A DNA stretch of 64,000 nucleotides from contig CAUYUJ010016884.1 of assembly GCA_963575745.1 (NCBI GenBank), positions 1-64,000 of the forward strand. Direction: 5' to 3'. Origin of the DNA: Prorocentrum cordatum. Lineage: Eukaryota; Sar; Dinophyceae; Prorocentrales; Prorocentraceae. Below are positions 10,624 through 20,597 of the stretch, one piece after another (positions within the stretch are counted from its first letter, which is position 1; each line of letters begins with the position of its first letter). A program made the position numbers and the translations under genes. The notes below the pieces were generated by a model that ran no database searches, was not told where the DNA came from, and saw only the letters and a program-made list of their open reading frames with translations.

Positions 10624-11045
10624 GTGGGGCGGGGTGCGTGCGTGTGTGTGTGTGGGGGGGTGGGGGGGGGGGGGGGGGGAGGAGAGGGGGAGGGCGGAGG
10701 GAGAGAGGGAGTGGCGGGGGAGGGGGGAAGGGAGGGATGGAGAGTGGTGGGTGGTGGGGGTGGAGGTGGGTGGGTGGGGTGAGGGTGGGGGGGGGGGGTG
10801 GGGGGTGGGGAGGGGTTGGGGTGGTGTGCTGTTGTTGTGGTGGTGTGTGTGTGTGTGTGTGTGTGTGTGTGATGGGGTGTGTGTGTGTGGTGCGTGTGTG
10901 TGTGTGTGTGTGTTGTGAGGTGTGTGTGCGTGCGTGTGCGTTGTGTCGGGTGTGTGCGCGGGTGTGGGGGGGGCAGGGGGGGGGGGGGGGGGGGAGAGCG
11001 GGGGAGGGGGGGTAGGGTATGGGCGAGGTGGTGGCGTGGGTGGGT
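10624..11045. repeat. G/T-rich tract with long G runs
   Basis: About 420 bp almost without C or A on this strand: G runs of 8-18 separated by T, GTGTGT stretches at 10844-10872 and 10896-10918. Strong G-quadruplex potential. Any ORF here is Gly/Val low complexity and not supported. It directly abuts the left end of the element at 11052. Confidence 0.85.
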
Positions 11046-11051
11046 GGGGCC

Positions 11052-11994
11052 ATTCCCACCAGCCCTCTGGGCGTAGGTGGTTTAGGGAGCTTCCTCTTCC
11101 AACCTCCTTCTTCCCCTTCGGGGAGGGGTTTACCCCTCCCCCCTACGCCCTAGGGTATTTTTTCGCCCAAGACGGCTCCATAGCGCCTCGGAGAGCCCAA
11201 GATGAGCTCCAAGGTGGCCCAAGATAGCCGAAGATGCCTCAATATGGCTCAAGAGGTCCCAAGACCGCTCCAAGATAACCCCAAGAGACCAGATAGCTCC
11301 CCAAGGAGCCACCCCCCAATATGCCAAAATCGTTCAAAAACTTAAGGACACACCTTATTTTCTGCTTCTCGCTTTTTCGCTTCCGATTGCTATCCGAGGC
11401 TTCAATATAGCCCCAAAAGAGCCCAAAAGGGCCCCAAGATGAGCCCACGAGAGCCCCAAGACGGCCCCAAGAGCGCCCAAGAGCGCTCCAAGAGCGCCCC
11501 AAGAGGGGTCCAAGAGGCGATTCTGGGGGCTCTAGAGGGGCAAGGCTTGATCGATCTCCTTCAAGATTGCCCCAAGAGGCGCTCCTAGGAGGCCCCCAGA
11601 GGCGCCAGGATGGCCCCAAGATGGCCCCAAGCGGCTCTCAAGATGCTCCCAAGAGGCCTCCAAGAAGCGCCCAAGTGATATCCCAAGAGGCTCCGAGATG
11701 CATCCAAAATACCTTTGGCCATTTTGCTCGCCCTCCTCCTCCTCCTCCTCCTCCTCCTTCTCCTGCTCCTCCGTCCTCCGTCCTCCGTCCTCCTCCTCCT
11801 CCTCCTCCTCCTCCTCCTCCTCCTCCCCCTCCTCCTATTCATCTTCCTTCTCCCCACTCCCTCATCCATCCATCCAGGATCCTCCGTCTCCTCCTTCCTC
11901 CTTCGCACGGTTCGGCTGCCCCCCTCCTTGCTCCTGCACTTCCCTGATCACCTCAACTCGCCTGGGCGTTGTTTCTGGATGGGCTGGTGGAGAT
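11052..11994 (+). mobile_element. family A inverted-end element, copy A2
   Basis: Left end ATTCCCACCAGCCC and the following TCTGGGCGTAGGTGGTTTA and TTCCTCTTCCAACCTCCTTC are nearly identical to A1. The right end GGGCTGGTGGAGAT is at 11981-11994, followed by ACGCGAAGCGTCTAGA as in A1. The interior again has CCCCAAGAGG-type units, the box TTCTCGCTTTTTCGCTTCCG (11367-11386), (CTC)n and CATCCATCCAGG. No gene inside. Left flank differs from A1, right flank is shared for 16 bases. Confidence 0.75.
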
Positions 11995-12013
11995 ACGCGA
12001 AGCGTCTAGAATT

Positions 12014-12130
12014 GTGCGTGCGGCCATGCTGGGGGCATTTGTGTGCGCAGCCTGGTTGGGGGAATTTGTGCGTGCAGCCAAGCTGGGGGCATTTGTGCGT
12101 GCAGCCTGGCTCGGGGCATTTCTGCGTGCA
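12014..12130. repeat. 27-bp tandem repeat, about four copies
   Basis: Unit GTGCGTGCAGCCAAGCTGGG followed by GGCATTT. The period of 27 keeps one reading frame open (VRAAKLGAF-like nonapeptide) but there is no other coding support. Confidence 0.75.
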
Positions 12131-12584
12131 TGGAACACTGCCTCACGAGTTTTCTCTTCCGCCTCCACCTCCCATCATCCAGAGGGGAAGAGGGGGGAGG
12201 AGGGAGGGGAGGGGGGAGGGGGAGAGGGGGGAGACGGGGGCGGTGGCTTGTAAGTCTATGTTCCAATCAGAGCCCACGAGTATCCATCATACGGCTTACA
12301 TACTAAAACGTCTTCTCATCACAGTATAGGCGAATGAGGCGAGATGACGCGGGGTGCTGCTGAGGGCTCCATACAGGATTGTAACATCGCACCAGGTGCG
12401 TCGGCCGACCCTCAGTGAGTTCGAGATGCTGGAACGCTCGCAGAGAGGGAAGCTGCCCTGAGGCCATGGATCGGGGAATGTGAAAAAGGGGAGGGCGGGT
12501 GGACAAGGATTACAAGGAGGATGCGGGAGAGAAACGATGGTGACAACGCCAAGCCCTCACCCCCCAGTGCAGCAAGCACTTATA

Positions 12585-13937
12585 AAATTCTTGACGCTTT
12601 GCGTATCCCCACCTGCCCATCCAGAAACGATGTCCCCTCTGTCGGGAGAAGGAATGACGGGACGCACATGGACAGCGCGAGCGTGTGACTGGTCATGCTG
12701 CCGCTGCTGTTGCTGGTGATGCGCGTGCTGCTGGTGCTGGTGCTGATGTTGGTTATCTTGCTGCTGGTGCTGCTGCTGGTGCTGCTGGTGGTGGTGCTGC
12801 TGCTGATGCTGCTGTGCTGCTGGAGTTGCCGCTGGTGCTACTGTTGATGGTGATTGTGCTGTTGTTGGTGCTGCTGCTGATGGCGCGGCTTCTCGTTCTG
12901 ATGGTCCTGCTGCTGGTGTTGCGGGTGCTGCTGCTACTGGTGCTACTGCTGGTGCTGCTGATGGTGTCGCTGATGGTGCTGCTGGCGACGGCGGCGGTGC
13001 TGCTGGTGCTGCCGCCGCTGCTAGTGCTGTGGCTGGTGGTTGCGGTGCTGCTGCTGCTGCTGGCGCTGCTGATGCTGGTGCGGGCAGTGATGGTGGGAGC
13101 AAATTAGGTTAACGACCGCCTCGGGAGCGCGTTCTCGATCGGACTTTTGGAGAGGTTGCCCTCTTGGGGCACTATTGCGGGTCTCTTTTGGTAGATCTTG
13201 GGGCCCTCGTAGACATCTTGGGGCCGTCTTGCCTATGCTGTTCAAAAAGAAAAGGGCCATTCGGATCCCCCCCCCCCCCATCAGAGGCTCAGAAAGGGCG
13301 CCCTGAGGCACTCACGGGCCGTCCTTGGAGTGCTGGCGCTCTGGCTGTTTGGGGTTCCATTGTGGAAATCGTGAGGTATCAAGAGCCAATGGAAAGCGAT
13401 ACGGCCAGAATGCAATGACAGACATGTGTTATTTAGGTGTTGGAATTGCTTTTCCGATGGCTCGAATGCCACTTGGAATCATCTTGGGGCCGTAGCTTGG
13501 ACAATCTAGAATCTTGGATGCGAATTCCAATTAAGCTCTCTGAGGCCACCGCAACCTTGGGCCGAAAATTGACAATCTGCCCCCTTCCCTCCCACCCACC
13601 TACCTCCTCCCCCCCCTTCCCACCCCCCGCCCCCGCCCGCCATCCCCCCGCCCACCCGCCCACCCGCGCACGCACAACACACACGCACACCACAACGCAT
13701 ACACGCACATCTACACACTTTTCCCCGAGGAGCGCACCGTGCTTCACGCGCGAGACACACCTACACACACCCCTTCCCTCCCCCCCGCCCCAGACCCAAG
13801 GGGCGTTGTATAGGGACACACACACGCGCGCACACCGCGCACCTCCCCCACCCTTCCCCGAGCAAGTGAAGGAGGAAGCTGTGGCGGAGAGAAGGAAAAT
13901 TACGCTAAACCACCGCAGCCCAAAGGGCTCGCGGGAT
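12585..13937 (-). mobile_element. family A inverted-end element, copy A3 (reverse orientation)
   Basis: Read on this strand the copy begins AAATTCTTGACGCTTTGCG then TATCCCCACCTGCCCATCCA and AGAAACGATG, the reverse complement of the A1/A2 right end. It ends with TAAACCACCGCAGCCC...GGGCTCGCGGGAT at 13905-13937, the reverse complement of the left end. The interior holds a 370-bp (GCTG/GGT)n tract at 12700-13090 and CTTGGGGCC units at 13160-13240. The terminal 39 bases are matched in inverted orientation by 21841-21879. Confidence 0.65.
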
Positions 13938-14167
13938 GATCTGACGCCTAGCAGGGCAAACGTGACTTATCGATTGTTAACTCGCGCGCGCGCGCGACAT
14001 TTGTGGGCGCTGGCGCGTGCGCCTGCATGTGAATAACATATGTGCTTGTCATGACATGCCATTCTAGTTATGGGCACTGATCTCGAGCGCGCGCGCTTCC
14101 ATGACATATTTCCCTCAAGCAATCGGGTCATTCACGCTGTATGCTAGGTGCAGAGTAGGATTTGAGA
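13938..14167. other. 5' flank of the 511-codon gene
   Basis: Contains (CG)n near 13983-14000 and no clear promoter element. It separates element A3 from the first of three intronless genes. Confidence 0.3.
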
Positions 14168-15703
14168 ATGTCCACTCCTACCAAGCTCATCGCGGAGCTG
14201 GCCAACCTCCCCAAGTTCTTTGAGGAGCAGAAGCAGTGCAACCTCGACTCGGATGCCATGTCTGAGTTGATGCGCGCGCAGGCAACGTGCATCAGCGCAA
14301 AGATCGGGTCGCTCATTGAGTGCGACTTACGATCCGCAACGGAGTTGACTAAGGCCGTCCACGGCGTCGGGTGGGACAAGGAGACAACGGCTAAGTTGGC
14401 TACGCTGGTGAACGAGATGAAGAACAAGCTCGAGGATGGGAACCCTAACGCAAGGCGGCCGAACCAAAAGTGCTCATCATTCAACATGTACTTGACTGAT
14501 ACCGAGTACACGACCCTCGCGGACAGCATGACGCCTTGGTCTGCTAAGTTCGCAGTTGTGAAAAAGAGGTGCTTCTTCATCGGGCTCCTCCTGCCGAGTG
14601 AGGAGACGAAAGGGCACATCTTGGAGTGCATCTATGTGGCCAACGGGCTGCCGCTGGAGAAGGGGGAAGATTGGTTCGCCCATTTGAATAACATCAAGGA
14701 GGCGCTTGCGCCGCTGGGCACTGTCAAGTACCCATTTGAGTTTATGACAGAGTTTCCGCTTTCGCCCAAGGATCTCCCGAGTGAAACCTACAAGCATGCA
14801 TACGAGACGGACCCGCCGTCGATGAAGGAGTACCGCGAGCTGACGTTCGGAACAGTCCGACAGAGCTCGACCGCCTATAAGCGCGCGCATACGGGAGCTG
14901 AAGAAGCGGAGTCGCAGCTGGCCCTCAATAAGAAGAGCCCGCCCATGCTGAACCTGTGCGCTCCATCCGCAACCGACCCCAATCAGTTCATGGCGGAAGC
15001 CTGCAGGCAGATCGGCGCCCAGATGCTCCTGCAGGGCATGATGAAGGGTCTCCCTAGCACGAGTGCAGGCATGGACCCGTATAACATGCTGCAGTGCCTC
15101 CGCTCTTCCGCCGACGCGGGCGCGTCGTCGGCCTCGCACCTGCCCGAGCCGAAGGGCAGCCGCTCCGCCGCCGAGCCCACCGAAGCGGCCGAGCCCAAGG
15201 CTGGCGTCCGCGCCGACGACAGCGCTGGAACATTCCCCATGGCTCCCCCAGCTGTCGACGAGAAGGCTGGCGCCTGCGCCGACGACAGCGATGCGAGCGA
15301 GGAATCTGCTGCGGAGCGCTTGCGCACGAAGGCGACAGGCAAGGGCAAAGCGGCTGGCCGCATGCCGCGCCCCGCAGCTTCGGCCTCCGCTGCAAAGCGC
15401 CCCGCATCGGCCGCCCCTTCGTCGGGCGACGCCGATCCGCCACCGATGAAGAAGGCGAAAGAGGCCAAGAAGGGCGGCGTCACAGAGAGTGATTTGCCAA
15501 AGGGCTTCAAGCTCAATCTGAAGGAGTTTCTCTCCAAGAGTGTCGCAGCAAAATACCCGTCCAAGGGCGCATGCACCTCCAAGCTATACGCGGAGGGTGG
15601 GAAGCAGGCCAGGGATAAAAAATTGAGCTCGGACGATGTGAAGCTCGCCCAGAAGGTCGCGTACAGCATTGGCTCATCTTTCTGGGTCAACTGTGGCTTG
15701 TAG
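14168..15703 (+). CDS. 511-aa intronless protein of unknown family, cassette gene 1
   Basis: ATG at 14168 (MSTPTKLIAELANLPKFFEE) to TAG at 15701-15703, uninterrupted. The first ~270 residues look globular, with mixed helix and Trp/Phe/Tyr content (FNMYLTDTEYTTLADSM, KRCFFIGLLLPSEETKGHIL). Residues about 310-430 are an Ala/Glu/Ser/Pro-rich linker, followed by a basic cluster PPMKKAKEAKKGG that could be a nuclear localisation signal. The C-terminal ~70 residues are again ordered (LPKGFKLNLKEFLSKSVAAK, YSIGSSFWVNCGL). Being intronless in an intron-rich genome and next to a transposase-like gene on the same strand suggests it is carried by a mobile element, perhaps as a DNA-binding partner. I do not recognise the family. 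Confidence 0.75.
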   Translation: MSTPTKLIAELANLPKFFEEQKQCNLDSDAMSELMRAQATCISAKIGSLIECDLRSATELTKAVHGVGWDKETTAKLATLVNEMKNKLEDGNPNARRPNQKCSSFNMYLTDTEYTTLADSMTPWSAKFAVVKKRCFFIGLLLPSEETKGHILECIYVANGLPLEKGEDWFAHLNNIKEALAPLGTVKYPFEFMTEFPLSPKDLPSETYKHAYETDPPSMKEYRELTFGTVRQSSTAYKRAHTGAEEAESQLALNKKSPPMLNLCAPSATDPNQFMAEACRQIGAQMLLQGMMKGLPSTSAGMDPYNMLQCLRSSADAGASSASHLPEPKGSRSAAEPTEAAEPKAGVRADDSAGTFPMAPPAVDEKAGACADDSDASEESAAERLRTKATGKGKAAGRMPRPAASASAAKRPASAAPSSGDADPPPMKKAKEAKKGGVTESDLPKGFKLNLKEFLSKSVAAKYPSKGACTSKLYAEGGKQARDKKLSSDDVKLAQKVAYSIGSSFWVNCGL

Positions 15704-16110
15704 GGGCGCGTGCGCCGTTGCAGGAGCTCGCAGCGCTAAATACTAGGCAACGATTGCATTCGTGCACGCGGCGAGTGCACGCGTGCAGCCGCGCATGCCG
15801 TATCTTTTTGCGATGAAACATTGCCAACCTTATTATTTCTCTTTCCCCCGCTCTTTCTCTCGCTCTCTATCTCGCTTTATCTCGCATTACGTTCACCCGC
15901 CATCATTCCCAATCTTGCCATAGCGTTCACTTTCTATGCTATCCTTTTCCGCCACCACTCCCCCTCTATATGTCCCACGCATATATTTATATATATATGT
16001 ATATATATTTATATCCCATCTCTCTGCCCAATATCCTTACATATAGGCCCTCTCTATACAAAGAGCCCTTTCTCCTCGAACACATCCCATCCCACTCTCT
16101 CTATATATAG

Positions 16111-16179
<69 letters not shown>

Positions 16180-16258
16180 TCGCGCTCGCACGTTCTCCCT
16201 TTCGCTGCATTTCATTCTCCCTCGTTATCGTGATCTCATTTCCCTCTATATATCTCTC

Positions 16259-16328
<70 letters not shown>

Positions 16329-16688
16329 GTCACACCTCCCGCCTACCCCTTCTCACCTGCATCCGATTGTCTCCCCAGCCCTCTGATTATCCATCCATCC
16401 ACCCGCCCGCCCTTTCAGCCTACCAGCGTCGTCGCATCGCCATCCCCCGCACGCCGCGCTACCACCGTAAGATGAGAGCGGCTATTGTAGGATGACATAT
16501 TGTGTTATTATTGAGCTCTTCACCGATGGAAATCCGTTGATCGTGTCGCGTGGCAGACTGTGGGTTGCGCGATTCTCGCGCGCCCCTGCCCCAGCCCACG
16601 CCCATCCCGATCCCATGATGCATCGCAGTTTGGCTCTGCGCTCGCTTAGCGTTTAAGCTGCTGCGCGCGTGGTTGCGGACTGTTTGAG
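15704..16688. repeat. spacer with two long (CT)n microsatellites
   Basis: (CT)n at about 16109-16175 and 16251-16326, plus TATATA words near 15980-16010 and CTCTAT repeats. The reading frames here are Ser/Leu repeats and not genes. Confidence 0.8.
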
Positions 16689-17075
16689 ATGGCGCGCTCG
16701 GAGATGGAGAAAATGCTGCAGAAGCAGCTGACCACCGTCAGGAAGGAGAGGTCGACGGCAGAGAGGCAGCTCGGAACCCAGAAGGTGTACTTCCTCAAGA
16801 AGATGCTCACGCAGCAGTCGACCTTCTTCCTTCAGTCGCTGTCGCGCGTCAGGGCCAACGGCCTGCCGACGGTGGAGTGCCAGAAGGTTGTGAATAAGTT
16901 GGTCGGGTCAATCATTCCCAAGCCAGAGACGCGCGAGGTCGGCACCCAGACGGACTTGAGGCTGTCGCAAGGCATTGAGCCCGCGAGGCTGCCCAAGCCG
17001 CTGACGGCGTTGGATGAGGGGTCGGACTCGAGCTGGGACGGGGACAGCGAGCAGCTGGGGTCGATGTCGGAATGA
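16689..17075 (+). CDS. 128-aa coiled-coil protein, cassette gene 2
   Basis: ATG 16689 to TGA 17073-17075. The N-terminal 60 residues are a basic amphipathic helix (MEKMLQKQLTTVRKERSTAE, VYFLKKMLTQQSTFFLQSL). A middle segment VECQKVVNKLVGSIIPKPET follows, and the C-terminus is acidic and Ser-rich (ALDEGSDSSWDGDSEQLG). Same strand as the 511- and 675-codon genes, all intronless, spaced about 1.0 and 1.35 kb apart. The size and coiled-coil suggest an accessory or multimerisation protein. No family recognised. Confidence 0.65.
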   Translation: MARSEMEKMLQKQLTTVRKERSTAERQLGTQKVYFLKKMLTQQSTFFLQSLSRVRANGLPTVECQKVVNKLVGSIIPKPETREVGTQTDLRLSQGIEPARLPKPLTALDEGSDSSWDGDSEQLGSMSE

Positions 17076-18424
17076 GCGCAGCTAGAGGCATGTCTTAGCC
17101 CACAGATTTACTGCCGTTGTTGCAGTACAGCCCGTTTTACTGCTGGGAGGGGAGATCCCAGAAAATGTGTTCCATCATTCGCACGCGTGCGTTTAACCGC
17201 GTCTAAATCCGCCACCGTGCCGCGAGGCGCGGAGTGGGAGTGCCCTCATGCCCCTTGTCAAATCCTCCGAGCCTCAGTCCTCAGTCCTGTGAGGAATCAT
17301 TATAAAGGGGACCAGAGCCTCAATTTCCAATCCTCTCGGGCCTTCCCGCGGTTCACCTGGGGCTTCTTGCAATTTCCCGCGCGATTGTTTCGAGCTCAAG
17401 CGGGCCCCGGGACGGGCCAAGAAGGCACCAAAGAGGCCCCGAAGACGGCCCAGGCCCCGAGACGCCAAACGAGCGCTCCACGACGCCCAAAATGGCCCCA
17501 AGACGGGCCCAGAGGCCGCCCGCAGACGGCCCGCCTCCAAGAGGCTTCCCAAGAGGGCCCCGAGTGGCTAAACTTGTTGATTGCCCCTTGTGGTTTTCGA
17601 TGTTGTGTTTTTTTTGCTTTCTCGCCGTTTCGGCTTCCCGACGCTCTGAGACGGCCCAAGCCCCAGGAGGCCCCAAGGGGCCCCCAAGACGGCCCGACGA
17701 CGGCCCAATACGGCCCCAAGATTGCCCATTATGGTTCCAAATACAACCCACGAGCTCTTGGAGCCCTAGGGCTCCAAGACGGCGCCAAGAGGGGCCCAAG
17801 AGGGCGACGAACAATTCAAACATTCAAGTCGCCCCCAGGGGCCCCAGGGTGCCCCAAGGCCCCCAAGACGCCCCAAGCAGCCCCCAAGGCCCCCAAACGA
17901 CCTTGCAGATGCCCCAAAACGCACCCCAAGAGGCTTCAAAACTGCCTCCCAGAAACCTCCGAAAGGCTTAAAACGAGACCCAGACACACATTCGGTACCA
18001 CTTGAGGCATATTGCCGACATACACGTTAGGCATACTGACGACGCGCCTCAGATGGTACCCGATCGGAACTACTTGAGGCATACAACGGACATGCCTCAA
18101 GTTGTATTTATTCGATGCCACTTGAGGCATACTGCCGACATGCCTCCCTCGGTCCAGAATGTGAGATTGTCGAGCTTTCGGTCCACCACCGCCCCGCGAC
18201 GGCCCAAGCGCCTCCAACGCCATCCAATGTCCACGAATCCAGGCACGGTGGCGGAATGGGCCGAAGGCCATTATATAACCAAATTCAGTTCCGCGCATGT
18301 ATGCACGCGTGTCGTATGAAGCGATCGCCCCACGCACCGCGCGCCGATCAAGAGGCGCACGCGCCACCGTCCTCGCCCTGGCCCGAGCGACCAGCGCGCC
18401 CTTGCGCGCGTGCACCCCTGGCTC
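17076..18424. repeat. spacer: degenerate GGCCCCAAGA array and CACTTGAGGCATA repeats
   Basis: 17390-17960 is a family A-like interior (GGCCCCAAGACGGCCC units and the box TTTCTCGCCGTTTCGGCTTCC at 17618-17638 in diverged form), but I could not find its ends. 17994-18150 has four copies of ACTTGAGGCATACTGCCGAC in direct and inverted order. No gene seen. Confidence 0.6.
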
Positions 18425-20452
18425 ATGAAGCGCGCGGGCGCTGACCTTAATGAGCTGCATCGCGATTCTTACGTTTCGCAGCGGGGGCTTGAGGCGATTC
18501 TGAAAAGGGTGAGGGCGGACGGGCTCCCCAGCGCGAGCAGCTCGCGCTCGCAGCTCCGAGCCCGCCATGCTTTCACTAGTGAGCCAACGCCATACGGCCC
18601 TGTGGTGCAGCCGATGGAGCTCACTCTAGAGGACGGGACTGTTGGAATTGCATTTGTCAATCACCCGTTTGCCCTCTTGGATCGTACCGTTCGGGAGTGC
18701 GCTCCGTTCAGGCAAATTATGAAGGCAAAGTTGGCGAAGTTCCCCAGCTCCCCGAGTACGCCGTGGAGGCTCATCATATACTTCGACGAGGTCAGCCCCA
18801 CGAACCCACTTGCATCCAAGAAGGACCCACGCAAAGTGCAGAGCTTCTACTGGACGTTCGCTGAGTTTGAAAATCTTGTTCATCGGGAGGAAATGTGGTT
18901 CATTGTTACATGTACTCCGTCGCTCATTGTCGAGACCATGGACAGCGGCATGTCGCAGTTAGTCAAGCATGTACTGAAACACATGTTTTTCAATGACGAG
19001 TCTCATCACCTGACGAAGACAGGCATTTGCTTGGATTTGCGCGAGAGCGAAAACGATACCAATGATTTCACCAGGCTCTTTGCGCGTCATTACGGGACAT
19101 TGGCTGACTTCAAAGCTATCAAGGAAGTCCTCGGTAGCATGGGCCACCGAGGCATCGTGCCATGCCCTTTGTGCCGAAACATCGCCAAGGACGGTAGATT
19201 CGGGCACCTCCCGTTGGACAATTTGGAGCGCCACCTTTGGGAGCCGCACTCGGACGCTTCTGTGCGAAACTTGCTGGGAGAACTGATGGTTGCAAAAACT
19301 GTTTTGGGTAAGACTGCTTACGCAGAGTTGGAGACCAGGAAAGGGTTCCACTACGGGCCCCACTACCTCACTGCTGATGCCGCCATGAAGCCAATCAGCA
19401 CCACCATGTACGATTGGCCGCACATATATTTCATCACTGGGCTTTTCGAGTACGATCTCGATGAATTTATGCACAAGGCCAAGGCGGCTGCGGGGAGGAA
19501 CAAAAAGGGCCTGGTGGAATACACAGACCTGCGCGCGTACATGCAGCAGTGGACGTGGCCTCGGGAGTACAAGAGAACGGCTGAAATCTTCGAGACCAAC
19601 AAGCTGGCCGCCACTGCGAGCGAGCAGCTGTCAGCGACACCAGTCGTACAGAGGTACTTCTCCAACGTGGTTGCAAAGGAGGAGAGCCTTGCCGCCCTCC
19701 ACGGTGCAGCGGAATCAGTTTCGCTCTGTTGTGAGAGCATAGAGATGCTGCAATGCGCATCGCGCAAACAGGTGTCCGCGGTCCAGCTGCATGATTGCAT
19801 CATGAAGCACTTGCATAAGTTTCGCGACGTGCACGGGCGAGGGCCCTGGCAATTCAAGCACCACCAGGCTGCTCATCTCGGTCCGCAGTACCGAGATTTC
19901 GGTTGCCTTTTCGACACGTTCGTCACCGAGCGAAGGCATAAGGACCCGAAAAAGTTCGCAATGAACCGCCAGTCGAGAGGCATATACTACACCAGGGGTC
20001 TCATGGAGGAGCTGTGCTGCCAACATTTTGCAGACCTTAAACAATTCTCGACGCACGTAAGCGGCAACTGGAGTGCGTTGCCGAAGGCGTTGCGCATGCC
20101 AGTGGGGGAAATGTTTCCGCGCGCAGCCAATATCGAGATATCTGGCACTTTCGTTGCCGAATCGGGCGCGAAGTTTAGCAATTTGGATGTCGTCCTGCTT
20201 GGTGGCGACAGGCGCCGACAGTGCGGGCAAATCTGGTATCATTTCTGCGTTGACGGCACTTACTGGACGTGCATCTCCATGTGGGAGTTTAGAAAAGCAG
20301 ACGGCCGATATGCTAAATATAAGCGGGCTGAAAAGCCAACCCTAGTCTTGTCTAACGAGTTGCTGGCCCACGGAATTTGGCGATCAGGCGCCGACGGGGC
20401 TGTTACAGTTATATGGCCGCTGCATTATATGTTTGCATGCGGTTTGATGTAA
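18425..20452 (+). CDS. transposase-like protein, 675 aa, cassette gene 3
   Basis: ATG 18425 to TAA 20450-20452, intronless. Possible catalytic and structural landmarks are: IIYFDEVSPTNPLASKKDPR with Asp121/Glu122 on a predicted strand; a zinc-binding-type C247-P-L-C250 followed by LERHLWEPH; and FKHHQAAHLG near residue 479, then FDTFVTERRHKDPKKFAMNR with Glu502. The order (acidic strand motif, CPxC after a 'reject the ordinary' helix, late His-rich motif and Glu) resembles tnp2/CACTA-type and related DDE transposases that are abundant in dinoflagellates. This assignment comes from pattern recognition only. A domesticated derivative is equally possible. The absence of stops over 2 kb indicates it is recent or under selection. 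Confidence 0.65.
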   Translation: MKRAGADLNELHRDSYVSQRGLEAILKRVRADGLPSASSSRSQLRARHAFTSEPTPYGPVVQPMELTLEDGTVGIAFVNHPFALLDRTVRECAPFRQIMKAKLAKFPSSPSTPWRLIIYFDEVSPTNPLASKKDPRKVQSFYWTFAEFENLVHREEMWFIVTCTPSLIVETMDSGMSQLVKHVLKHMFFNDESHHLTKTGICLDLRESENDTNDFTRLFARHYGTLADFKAIKEVLGSMGHRGIVPCPLCRNIAKDGRFGHLPLDNLERHLWEPHSDASVRNLLGELMVAKTVLGKTAYAELETRKGFHYGPHYLTADAAMKPISTTMYDWPHIYFITGLFEYDLDEFMHKAKAAAGRNKKGLVEYTDLRAYMQQWTWPREYKRTAEIFETNKLAATASEQLSATPVVQRYFSNVVAKEESLAALHGAAESVSLCCESIEMLQCASRKQVSAVQLHDCIMKHLHKFRDVHGRGPWQFKHHQAAHLGPQYRDFGCLFDTFVTERRHKDPKKFAMNRQSRGIYYTRGLMEELCCQHFADLKQFSTHVSGNWSALPKALRMPVGEMFPRAANIEISGTFVAESGAKFSNLDVVLLGGDRRRQCGQIWYHFCVDGTYWTCISMWEFRKADGRYAKYKRAEKPTLVLSNELLAHGIWRSGADGAVTVIWPLHYMFACGLM

Positions 20453-20597
20453 GTCGATGCGCTCTCACGCTCTGTGCCTCGTGAGATCCCCAACCGCACC
20501 ACCACAAACGACGAGCCCAGAAAATCTTCAAATCCGTATGGTATATTCGGTTCCCGAGCAATTATGTTATCATCGGCGCACACAACATCGAAGTGTG

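Noticed and set aside
10634-11076. Gly/Val/Cys-rich frames in the G/T tract
   Set aside because: Low-complexity DNA with long G runs; no credible protein.
16109-16326. Ser/Leu repeat frame over the CT microsatellite
   Set aside because: Pure dinucleotide repeat; no flanking coding sequence.
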